Below, one piece after another: positions 8,056-15,692 of a stretch of 64,000 nucleotides of DNA. The DNA is taken from contig JAFGVV010000038.1 of the NCBI GenBank assembly GCA_016937795.1, positions 1 through 64,000 of the forward strand, given 5' to 3'. The stretch comes from Paludibacteraceae bacterium. Its GTDB lineage: Bacteria; Bacteroidota; Bacteroidia; Bacteroidales; Paludibacteraceae. Made by a program: the position numbers and the translations under genes. The notes under the pieces were generated by a model. The model saw only the letters and a program-made list of their open reading frames with translations. It was not told where the DNA came from and did no database searches. Numbering within the stretch: position 1 is the first letter of the stretch; every line of letters starts with the position of its first letter.

Positions 8056-9147
8056 ATGCGTTTTAAAACTCTAGTATTCGTTTTTCTGACAATCTTTTCT
8101 CCGATTGTTGCAAGTATTTCGGACTCAGTGGCTTCACGCCGGAGTCTGTTTATCATTCCGCATCCGGCATATCAGCAGGAAACAAGCTGGTCGGTTGGTG
8201 TGGCGGGTGGATATTATTTTAAAAGCAAAAACCTTAGCCGCATCAGTTCTATATCGGGCAGCGCCGACTACACACTGCTCAATCAGTTTATATTCAACAT
8301 TACTCCCAAAATTTATCTCAACAACAACAAATGGTATTTATATTCCAATCTGAACTTCAGGAATTATCCCGACTTTTATTATGGCATTGGAAATAAGACA
8401 ACCGGAATTAAACAGACTTTTACATCCAATATTTTTAATGTAAGTTTGCAACCACAATACGCGCTTACAAAGGAAATCTATGCAGGTGCAATTGTGGCTG
8501 GGCGTTACGAATCTGTACTTACCGATGAAAGTTTTAATTCGGTGCGCGATCGGATTTTTAATGAGTTTGGCGCCGGGGGTTGGGAAAAACCTTTTTACAG
8601 CATTAATGCAGGGCTTCTGTTTTCGTACGACAGTCGCGACAGTCAGTTTTATCCCTACAAGGGTGTTTTTGCAAAAACAACGCTTACAGGTTCAAAGGCT
8701 GGCTTGGGAAGCAGTCATTCAATAACCGACCTGAGCGTAGACTTTCGTAATTACCTGCCCGTTTACGGACAACATGTGCTGGCATGGCAGTTTTATTACG
8801 AAGCTGCATTCAGCAAAAACGAAATTCCGTTTCAGCTTTTGCCCACACTTGGTGGTCGCGATTTATTGCGCGGATTCCGGCAGGGCATGTATCGCGACAA
8901 TGTGATGGCACTACTACAGATCGAATACCGTATTCCGGTGTACAAACGAATTAAAGCAGCTGTATTTTTGTCGGCAGGCGACGTAATGAGTAGTAAAAAC
9001 TATCATATCGACAAGCTGAAAGTGGCTTATGGTGCAGGCTTGCGTTGCAGGCTTAACGATGCCCGGGTGCATTTACGCTTCGATATTGCGAAAAATAATT
9101 ATGGCGACAAACTGCAGTTTTACATCACTGCTACTGAAGCTTTTTAA
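8056..9147 (+). CDS. Omp85/BamA-type outer-membrane barrel protein
   Basis: The 363-residue protein has an N-terminal signal (MRFKTLVFVFLTIFSPIVAS). Most of the rest is amphipathic beta-strands ending in an aromatic residue (ITATEAF). DSRDSQFYPYKGVF and LPTLGGRDLLRGFRQG are hallmarks of the Omp85 barrel (bacterial surface antigen domain, PF01103), the second being the lid-loop region. No POTRA repeats precede the barrel, so it belongs with short barrel-only members rather than BamA itself. The true cargo or partner is unknown. Start 8056 is chosen over an earlier GTG that lies inside the frr terminator. Confidence 0.78.
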   Translation: MRFKTLVFVFLTIFSPIVASISDSVASRRSLFIIPHPAYQQETSWSVGVAGGYYFKSKNLSRISSISGSADYTLLNQFIFNITPKIYLNNNKWYLYSNLNFRNYPDFYYGIGNKTTGIKQTFTSNIFNVSLQPQYALTKEIYAGAIVAGRYESVLTDESFNSVRDRIFNEFGAGGWEKPFYSINAGLLFSYDSRDSQFYPYKGVFAKTTLTGSKAGLGSSHSITDLSVDFRNYLPVYGQHVLAWQFYYEAAFSKNEIPFQLLPTLGGRDLLRGFRQGMYRDNVMALLQIEYRIPVYKRIKAAVFLSAGDVMSSKNYHIDKLKVAYGAGLRCRLNDARVHLRFDIAKNNYGDKLQFYITATEAF

Positions 9148-9164
9148 CCCAAAGTAAGAATTCT

Positions 9165-10091
9165 ATGCGGGGATTAGTCATTAAAAATACAGGCAGCTGG
9201 TATCAGGTAAAAAACACTGAAACGAACGAAACTACCGAATGTAAAATCAAAGGCAATCTGCGGCTGAAAGACATTCGCAGCACAAACCCTATTGCTGTGG
9301 GCGACTTTGTGCAATACCTCCTCAACGACGATGGCACGGGTATGATTTCGGCTATCGACGACCGCCGCAATTACATTGTACGGCGCTCTTCGAATCTTTC
9401 GAAACAGTCGCACATCCTGGCTACCAATCTCGATCTGGTGGTGCTCGTGGCCACCATTAACTATCCCATCACTTCCACCACCTTTATTGACAGGTTTCTG
9501 GCATCGGCAGAGGCTTACCGCGTACCCGCCTGCATTGTGATCAACAAAGTGGATCTTTACACAAAAGAAGAAATTGAATATCTGGAGGCCATAAAGTATT
9601 TGTACGAAAGTCTCAATTATCCTGTATTTGCCATTTCAGCCAAAAATTCGCAGGACATTACCGAAGTTACAAATTTCCTGAAAGCAAAAACAGCTTTATT
9701 TTCCGGAAATTCGGGCGTGGGAAAATCCACTCTGATCAACGCTATTGCGGTGCGACCGATAGCCAAAACAGGAGAAATATCGTCGTATCACAACAAGGGA
9801 ATGCACACCACCACTTTTTCGGAAATGTTCGAATTACCAAATGGCGCACGTATTATCGACACTCCGGGGATCAAAGGTTTCGGAGCTGTCGATATGGAGG
9901 TGGGTGAGATAAGTCATTACTTCAAAGAAATTTTTCAGATAAGCCGGGATTGTCGCTTTTCCGACTGTACGCATACTACCGAACCGGGATGTGCTGTGCA
10001 ACGTGCTTTAGAAAAACAACTCATAAGCAAGTCGCGTTATCAAAGCTATTTGAGCATGTTAAGCGATTTCGACAGCGGGAAATATCGATAA
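9165..10091 (+). CDS. rsgA: Ribosome small-subunit GTPase RsgA
   Basis: The 308-residue circularly permuted GTPase helps late 30S subunit maturation. Order of elements: N-terminal OB-fold (to about residue 75), then G4 NKVD, G1 GNSGVGKSTLIN and G3 DTPG. A C-terminal zinc-knuckle follows with CRFSDCTHTTEPGCAV. The G4-G1-G3 order is the signature of this family. The gene begins 17 bases after the upstream barrel gene, so the two are probably cotranscribed. Confidence 0.96.
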   Translation: MRGLVIKNTGSWYQVKNTETNETTECKIKGNLRLKDIRSTNPIAVGDFVQYLLNDDGTGMISAIDDRRNYIVRRSSNLSKQSHILATNLDLVVLVATINYPITSTTFIDRFLASAEAYRVPACIVINKVDLYTKEEIEYLEAIKYLYESLNYPVFAISAKNSQDITEVTNFLKAKTALFSGNSGVGKSTLINAIAVRPIAKTGEISSYHNKGMHTTTFSEMFELPNGARIIDTPGIKGFGAVDMEVGEISHYFKEIFQISRDCRFSDCTHTTEPGCAVQRALEKQLISKSRYQSYLSMLSDFDSGKYR

Positions 10092-10159
10092 AATGAATAT
10101 TTTTCCGTTTTTTGCTTACAATTTGTTGTTTTTCTTGTTTCAAATCAGAAAATAATTAA

Positions 10160-10167
10160 TACATTTG
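10160..10167 (+). promoter_or_regulatory. -7 box of the Lrp/AsnC gene
   Basis: TACATTTG fits TAnnTTTG, and a TTG at 10135-10137 lies 22 bases upstream. The spacing is a little longer than usual. The ATG is 60 bases downstream. Confidence 0.5.
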
Positions 10168-10226
10168 CACAGTAAATTACACTAACAGAAACTTAAGGTC
10201 GTAAAACTGAGTAAAATAATTATACC

Positions 10227-10730
10227 ATGGGACACCATCAAATTGACAGATTAGACAAAAAAATTCTTCAGCTTATTTCGCAGGATGCGCGCATTCCTTT
10301 TCTCGAAGTAGCCCGCGAATGTAACGTATCGGGTGCAGCCATTCACCAACGCATACAAAAACTCCGGAATACCGGTATTATTAAAGGTTCGGAATTTGTA
10401 ATCGATACTTACAAAGTAGGATTTCAAACCTGTGCCTACATAGGCATTACATTGACGGATGTAAAACTCTTTCCGGCAGTAGTCGAAGATTTGAAAAAGA
10501 TACCTGAAATTGTAGAATGTCACTATGCCACAGGGAAATACTCGATGTTTGTGAAAATATATGCTAAAGACAACCGTCATCTGCTTCAGATTATACTCGA
10601 CCGTATGACTCCTATTAAAGGCATTGCGCATACCGAAACATTCCAGATTTCGCTCGACGAGATGTTCCGTCGACAACTTTCGGTATTCGAAATTGATACT
10701 AATGTGGAATACAGCGAAGAAGAAGACTAA
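10227..10730 (+). CDS. Lrp/AsnC-family transcription regulator
   Basis: The 167-residue protein has an N-terminal winged helix (LDKKILQLISQDARIPFLEVARECNVSGAAIHQRIQKL, about residues 7-45). A C-terminal RAM/AsnC ligand-binding domain follows (TCAYIGITL, then VVECHYATGKYSMFVKIYAKD). Family members sense amino acids and bind DNA as dimers or octamers. The acidic tail (SEEED) is short. It stands as a single-gene unit between rsgA and a strong terminator, and the target genes cannot be told from the sequence. Confidence 0.92.
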   Translation: MGHHQIDRLDKKILQLISQDARIPFLEVARECNVSGAAIHQRIQKLRNTGIIKGSEFVIDTYKVGFQTCAYIGITLTDVKLFPAVVEDLKKIPEIVECHYATGKYSMFVKIYAKDNRHLLQIILDRMTPIKGIAHTETFQISLDEMFRRQLSVFEIDTNVEYSEEED

Positions 10731-10751
10731 ATACAGCAAACTAAAAATATG

Positions 10752-10786
10752 AAACGCCGTGAATCTGTCTCACGGCGTTTTTTTTT
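10752..10786 (+). terminator. Terminator of the Lrp/AsnC gene
   Basis: An 11-bp perfect stem (AAACGCCGTGA at 10752-10762, TCACGGCGTTT at 10770-10780) with a 7-base loop runs into a total of nine T. The convergent gene on the minus strand ends at 10791. Confidence 0.9.
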
Positions 10787-10790
10787 GAAA

Positions 10791-11555
10791 TCAATCCTGC
10801 AATTCGGTCAGATATTTCCGATAACGCTGTGGCAAATGCTGTCGTTGTAACTTCGGATTGATACGCTCTTTGATGGTAAGCGATTTGTAATAAGCTTTCC
10901 ACATATTCTGAAATATTTTTTCATCCTCAGCCATAAGTTTTTCATCCAATCGTCCATCTTTGAAAAGTATATCGTTTTCGAATGTAACTTCGCTGATTGT
11001 TTTCAGATTGTAATGAAAACCATAACTCCTTTTTGTGTCGAAAATAATCCACTGCTGATCGGCAAAGCGGCTCCTGAAGTGAGAAGTAATCAATGCTAAA
11101 CAATTGGTATCCGGCGAAATAGCAGCAAAATATAAATTATCGGCAGCTTTCTGGAAACGTACAAATTCTATCATACGATGCTTTTCGGTGTTTACCCGCT
11201 TGGCCGTATTCCGAACCCCGAGTACATCGTCGTCGGCAAAGTTCATTTCAACAGACTGCTCATTTTCAAACACTTTTTTGACATATCTGAAAATCAACAT
11301 ATCGCTTCCCTCCTCTTCCGACAGCCACACATAAGCCAACATGTTTTGCGATACGGACATAAGTTTCTTTTTCAAACCACTCCACACTCTTTTCGACTTT
11401 TCGTCATCTGTCATTACATCAAATATCTCGGTAGCAAACAAAGGTTCGATATCATTCATCCCTATCAGCATTTCGGGAAATGACTTGCGGTTAAATGCAT
11501 CGAAAACGGCTGTGAGCAGCCCATCGAAAGATTTATCGTAACGAAACACCAGCAT
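10791..11555 (-). CDS. TIGR03915-family putative DNA metabolism protein
   Basis: The 254-residue protein starts MLVFRYDKSFDGLLTAVFDAF, the recognisable start of the TIGR03915/DUF4130 family (SAM-partner protein). Conserved blocks are YFAAISPDTNCLALITSHF, DQQWIIFDTKRSYGFHY and the basic C-terminal RHLP-type segment QRQHLPQRYRKYLTE. The family is found almost only next to the radical-SAM family TIGR03916, as here, and is assigned to DNA modification or repair from context. Its ATG lies 2 bases after the stop of that upstream partner, so translation is probably coupled. No biochemical activity is known to me. Confidence 0.85.
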   Translation of the reverse strand: MLVFRYDKSFDGLLTAVFDAFNRKSFPEMLIGMNDIEPLFATEIFDVMTDDEKSKRVWSGLKKKLMSVSQNMLAYVWLSEEEGSDMLIFRYVKKVFENEQSVEMNFADDDVLGVRNTAKRVNTEKHRMIEFVRFQKAADNLYFAAISPDTNCLALITSHFRSRFADQQWIIFDTKRSYGFHYNLKTISEVTFENDILFKDGRLDEKLMAEDEKIFQNMWKAYYKSLTIKERINPKLQRQHLPQRYRKYLTELQD

Positions 11556-11557
11556 AA

Positions 11558-12832
11558 CTATTCAGGAAATATTAAAGTCGTTTGAGAAGTATGCGGTTGC
11601 TTTTTGTTTACTTTGGATTGCGTAAGCAAACTGCGCACATAGGTTGGACTTGTTTCGTTTACGTTGGCAGCGCTAAGCTCGTTGCAGGTAATAAAGTATT
11701 GCGCCTTTTTCAGCACAATGCCCATTTTTTTTAAATCCGTTGTTCTGAGCCGTGCAAATCTGCGCGAAACAACAATCAGTTTTGCCGATTTCACACCAAT
11801 GCCGGGCACACGTAGTATATCGTGATAATCAGCCTTATTGATATCAACAGGAAAATTCTCGGGATGGCGCAAAGCCCACGCCAGTTTGGGATCCACTTCC
11901 TGATCGAGCATAGGAAATTTGTCATCCACAATTTCATCTACACCAAATTCATAAAAGCGCATCAGCCAGTCGGCCTGATAAAGCCTGTTTTCGCGCACCA
12001 AAGGAGGTTGTTTCAGAGCAGGTAACCGACTGTCGTAACTATTCACCGGAATATAACCCGAATAATACACACGCTTCATACTTGGCCGGCCATACAGCGA
12101 AGCCGAAGTAAACAAAATATCCTTGTCGGTTTCGCTGGTAGCACCCACAATCATTTGCGTACTTTGTCCCGCGGGCACAAATCGCGGTGCATACTTATAT
12201 TTATTACGTTCCTCACGACTTTGAAGCACACCCTGCTGAATAAACTGCATGGGCTTAAACACACTCGCATGATCCTTTTCCGGAGCAAGCATTTTCAAAT
12301 TTTCTTCGTTCGAAATTTCAATATTCACACTCATACGATCGGCATACATACCAGCTTGCTGCACCAAATGTTCGCTCGCGCCCGGAATGGTTTTGAGATG
12401 AATATACCCATTGAAGCGGTGAATATTGCGGAGATCGCGCACCACAGCCACAAGGCGTTCCATAGTATAATCGGGATTGCGCACCACACCTGAACTCAGA
12501 AAAAGTCCTTCGATATAATTACGCCTGTAAAATTCAATAGTAAGTTCCACCAGCTCCGACACCGAAAATGTGGCGCGGGGAAGGTCGTTGCTACGTCGGT
12601 TTATACAATAAGCACAGTCGTAAATACAATGATTGGTCAGCATTATTTTGAGCAACGACACACAGCGCCCATCTTCGGTAAAGCTATGACAGATGCCCCA
12701 ACCGGCAGTATTTCCAATACCTCCTGGCGTACTTTTGCGTGTAGTTCCGCTCGATGCGCATGACACATCGTACTTTGCCGATTCCGCAAGAATCTTTAAT
12801 TTGTCAATTACTTCTTCCTTCACAGGATACAA
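11558..12832 (-). CDS. TIGR03916-family radical SAM protein, DNA-repair type
   Basis: The 424-residue protein carries the radical-SAM cluster motif CIYDCAYC (CxxxCxxC) at about residues 71-78, preceded by DGRCVSLLKIMLTNH. A helix-hairpin-helix near the C-terminus (DILRVPGIGVKSAKLIVVSRR) suggests DNA binding. The N-terminus (KLKILAESAKYDVSCASSG) matches the family start. It is encoded directly before its usual partner at 10791-11555. The open frame begins with TTG (12832), and a GTG at 12823 is an equally possible start, because no ATG lies upstream of the conserved region. The substrate is unknown. Confidence 0.85.
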   Translation of the reverse strand: MYPVKEEVIDKLKILAESAKYDVSCASSGTTRKSTPGGIGNTAGWGICHSFTEDGRCVSLLKIMLTNHCIYDCAYCINRRSNDLPRATFSVSELVELTIEFYRRNYIEGLFLSSGVVRNPDYTMERLVAVVRDLRNIHRFNGYIHLKTIPGASEHLVQQAGMYADRMSVNIEISNEENLKMLAPEKDHASVFKPMQFIQQGVLQSREERNKYKYAPRFVPAGQSTQMIVGATSETDKDILFTSASLYGRPSMKRVYYSGYIPVNSYDSRLPALKQPPLVRENRLYQADWLMRFYEFGVDEIVDDKFPMLDQEVDPKLAWALRHPENFPVDINKADYHDILRVPGIGVKSAKLIVVSRRFARLRTTDLKKMGIVLKKAQYFITCNELSAANVNETSPTYVRSLLTQSKVNKKQPHTSQTTLIFPE

Positions 12833-12954
12833 AGTAAAGGAATTTAATGTAAAAAAACGTGTTGGTAAGTATTAAAAACACTACTTGTTGATAAATATTG
12901 AAAACACAATACAACAACAATTTAAACTCTTAATTATTTTTTAACGAGAAAATA

Positions 12955-13407
12955 TTAAAGTCTATACTGCTCTTTACGGAAGGAAAAATAATGAGTTATA
13001 AAACGAATAGCAGAAAACAAAAGAGGAGTTCCCATGACCACATAAAAAACCGACATATAAAGCATTGGAACTAATCCAGTGGTACGTAATGTGACTCCCA
13101 AAGTAATCATTGACGCCATCATAATGTAGGATCGAAGATTGAAGAAACTATAGAAAGGCTGTCGCTTTTTCTCCAGATTTTTGATGCGATGAATATGCTT
13201 TGCACTAATACGGATAAACATAAAATAATAAAACAGCACGCCGGCCATCAATCCGCCAACAAGTTTAAGCCAGAGCACCCAGCCTGAATCAGGAATCCCG
13301 GCAACACCTCTGCTCAAAAGCATAATGCCTGCAAAGGCCCATACCATCGCAGCTAAAAGCAGCAATGACGATTTGGAAACATGTGGTAGAAATTGGTTTA
13401 GCTTCAT
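12955..13407 (-). CDS. Four-helix membrane protein, unknown function
   Basis: From the ATG at 13407 the protein is 150 residues with four likely transmembrane helices (about 13-32, 43-66, 90-108, 112-136). A basic loop lies between helices two and three (HIHRIKNLEKKRQ). No family was recognised. A longer frame to 13605 exists, but its extra 66 codons are unconserved-looking and overlap the likely promoter box TATTTTTG (complement of 13430-13437). The gene is divergent from aroQ. Confidence 0.6.
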   Translation of the reverse strand: MKLNQFLPHVSKSSLLLLAAMVWAFAGIMLLSRGVAGIPDSGWVLWLKLVGGLMAGVLFYYFMFIRISAKHIHRIKNLEKKRQPFYSFFNLRSYIMMASMITLGVTLRTTGLVPMLYMSVFYVVMGTPLLFSAIRFITHYFSFRKEQYRL

Positions 13408-13629
13408 TTCAGGAATTATTTTAGGGCGGCAAAAATAATCAATTTCCAGCGAATGTCGACAATCAGATCCGAAAAGCTTTTTTACGATGGGATTTTTTGC
13501 TACTTTTGCACTAAATTTGAGCCAAAAGTTGTTCTGAAAACAAGAACCCCGCTGAAAAAAAATATCAACAGTCCGTAAAAAGCAGAAAGATATCATTTTA
13601 CTCATTCCCCAAACTCAAAACAAAACTGT

Positions 13630-14052
13630 ATGAAACGCATCCTGATTATCAATGGTCCCAATCTGAATTTATTAGGAAAAAGGGAGCCGGGAGTGTACGG
13701 AAATCAATCTTTCGATGAGTATTTTCAGGTATTGAAAAAAAAATACCCCGAAGATGGTCTTGAATACTTTCAGTCGAACCATGAAGGCGCGCTGATTGAC
13801 AAAATTCACGAAACGGGATTCAGTTACGATGGTATAGTGCTCAATGCAGGCGCTTACACGCACACATCTGTGGCCATTGCCGATGCCATTCGTGCAGTGA
13901 CGACTCCGGTGGTGGAAGTACATATCTCCAATATCCACAAACGTGAGGCCTTTCGCCATCATTCTTTTCTGAGCGAAGCCTGCAAAGGCTGTATCGTGGG
14001 TTTCGGACTCGACTCCTATCGTTTGGCCATCGATTCGTTTTTAAACATCTGA
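13630..14052 (+). CDS. aroQ: Type II 3-dehydroquinate dehydratase
   Basis: The 140-residue enzyme converts 3-dehydroquinate to 3-dehydroshikimate in the shikimate pathway. The N-terminus RILIINGPNLNLLGKREPGVYG includes the catalytic tyrosine loop. NHEGALIDKIHE, LNAGAYTHTSVAIADAI (catalytic histidine region) and VEVHISNIHKREAFRHHS follow in order. Length is typical of the dodecameric type II enzyme. The neighbour downstream is pyruvate kinase, 88 bases away, an arrangement that could give cotranscription. Confidence 0.96.
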   Translation: MKRILIINGPNLNLLGKREPGVYGNQSFDEYFQVLKKKYPEDGLEYFQSNHEGALIDKIHETGFSYDGIVLNAGAYTHTSVAIADAIRAVTTPVVEVHISNIHKREAFRHHSFLSEACKGCIVGFGLDSYRLAIDSFLNI

Positions 14053-14140
14053 CAAACAACGACTCAAAAAATTATAATATCCGATCATAAACCTTCCACA
14101 CTTTCAAGTGTTTAAGGAATAGAAAATTAATTACTCCTGT

Positions 14141-15583
14141 ATGACAAAATCGACTAAAATAGTAGCTACCATTAGCGACAAACGTTGCGATGTGGATTTC
14201 GTTCGTGAACTTTATATCGAAGGTATGAATGTGGTTCGCATGAATTCTGCTCACCTTAATAAAGATGGTTTTACAAAAATCATTAGCAACGTACGTGCTG
14301 TAAGCAAGCATATTGCCATTCTTATGGACACAAAAGGTCCTGAAGTACGCACGACAGTGGCTGAGAACGATGCCATTGAAATCAAATCGGGCGACATTGT
14401 GAAAATTGTAGGAAATCCAGATCTGACTTCCACACACGAATGTATTGCCGTAAACTATCCGTTTTTTGTACGCGACCTTAAAATAGGCGACGATGTCCTT
14501 TTCGACGACGGCGAAATTGACCTCAAAGTGCAATCGAAAACTGTTGACTATCTCCTTTGCGTGGCTCAAAACGAAGGCGTACTCGGTAGTCGTAAAAGTG
14601 TAAATGTGCCCGGCGTACGTATCAATCTGCCATCGCTAACAGAGCGCGACAAAGAAAATATCCTTTTTGCTATCGAAATGGACATTGACTTTATTGCACA
14701 CTCTTTTGTGCGAAACAAACAGGATCTTACTGACATACAGGCAATTCTCGACGAGCACAACAGTCCCATTAAAATCATTTCAAAAATTGAAAATCAGGAA
14801 GGCGTGGATAATATCGACGAAATCCTGGAGCATACGTATGGAGTAATGATTGCCCGTGGTGACCTTGGCATTGAAGTAGCTCAGGAAAAAATTCCCGGAA
14901 TTCAGCGCCGCCTGATTCGCAAATGTGTGAAAGCAAAAAAACCTGTCATCGTGGCTACTCAAATGCTACACACTATGATTAAAAATCCACGCCCTACGCG
15001 TGCCGAAGTCACCGACATTGCGAATGCAATTTACTATCGCACCGATGCGTTGATGCTCAGTGGCGAAACGGCATATGGCAAATATCCTGTTGAAGCGGTG
15101 CGCACAATGGCATCCATTGCTAAAGAAGCAGAGGTGACAAAAATGTCGGAAAACGATATTCCAATCGAAATAAGCACCAACGACCTTACTTCATTCCTTT
15201 GTAATTCAGCAGTAGAATCGAACAAAAAATTAGGCACAAAAGCCATCATTACTGACACTTACAGTGGTCGTACAGCCAGATTTCTGGCGGCATATCGCGG
15301 TACAAATCCTGTGTTGGCTATTTGCTATCATGAACGTTCGACACGCGAGCTAGCACTTTCGTATGGTGTTTTCCCTATCTTTAAAGAAGGAAAAGGAAAT
15401 ACTCAACAGTATTTTATCGAATCGTTACAGGAGCTTATTGCCAAAGGATGGATCGAGCGCGAAGACTCGGTATGCTACCTGAGCGGAAGTTTTGGCGAGG
15501 GATTTGGCACTACTTTCCTCGAAGTAAATCAGGTAAACAAAATTCTTGAATCAAGAGACAAGTATTTGCTACCGAACTTCTGA
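14141..15583 (+). CDS. pyk: Pyruvate kinase
   Basis: The 480-residue glycolytic enzyme transfers phosphate from phosphoenolpyruvate to ADP. The sequence shows TKIVATISDKRCD at the N-terminus, MDTKGPEVRT, the catalytic lysine region IISKIENQEGVDNIDEI, MIARGDLGIEVA (metal ligands) and KKPVIVATQMLHTM. A C-terminal allosteric-type domain follows (TDTYSGRTARFLAAYRGTNP). It lacks the extra PEP-utilising domain seen in some Firmicutes forms. A stable bidirectional terminator follows at 15633-15668. Confidence 0.97.
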   Translation: MTKSTKIVATISDKRCDVDFVRELYIEGMNVVRMNSAHLNKDGFTKIISNVRAVSKHIAILMDTKGPEVRTTVAENDAIEIKSGDIVKIVGNPDLTSTHECIAVNYPFFVRDLKIGDDVLFDDGEIDLKVQSKTVDYLLCVAQNEGVLGSRKSVNVPGVRINLPSLTERDKENILFAIEMDIDFIAHSFVRNKQDLTDIQAILDEHNSPIKIISKIENQEGVDNIDEILEHTYGVMIARGDLGIEVAQEKIPGIQRRLIRKCVKAKKPVIVATQMLHTMIKNPRPTRAEVTDIANAIYYRTDALMLSGETAYGKYPVEAVRTMASIAKEAEVTKMSENDIPIEISTNDLTSFLCNSAVESNKKLGTKAIITDTYSGRTARFLAAYRGTNPVLAICYHERSTRELALSYGVFPIFKEGKGNTQQYFIESLQELIAKGWIEREDSVCYLSGSFGEGFGTTFLEVNQVNKILESRDKYLLPNF

Positions 15584-15632
15584 TATTTTTTTCTTTTGGA
15601 AAAGCAAATAATACGATTCACATTTCCGGGAT

Positions 15633-15668
15633 AAAAAAAGGAGACAACCAAAGATTGTCTCCTTTTTT
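15633..15668. terminator. Bidirectional terminator between pyk and the M16 protease gene
   Basis: A 14-bp perfect stem (AAAAAAGGAGACAA with TTGTCTCCTTTTTT) and an 8-base loop give a T-tract on both strands. It lies between two convergent genes and can serve both. Confidence 0.9.
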
Positions 15669-15692
15669 ATATAGAAATTTATTATACAACAA

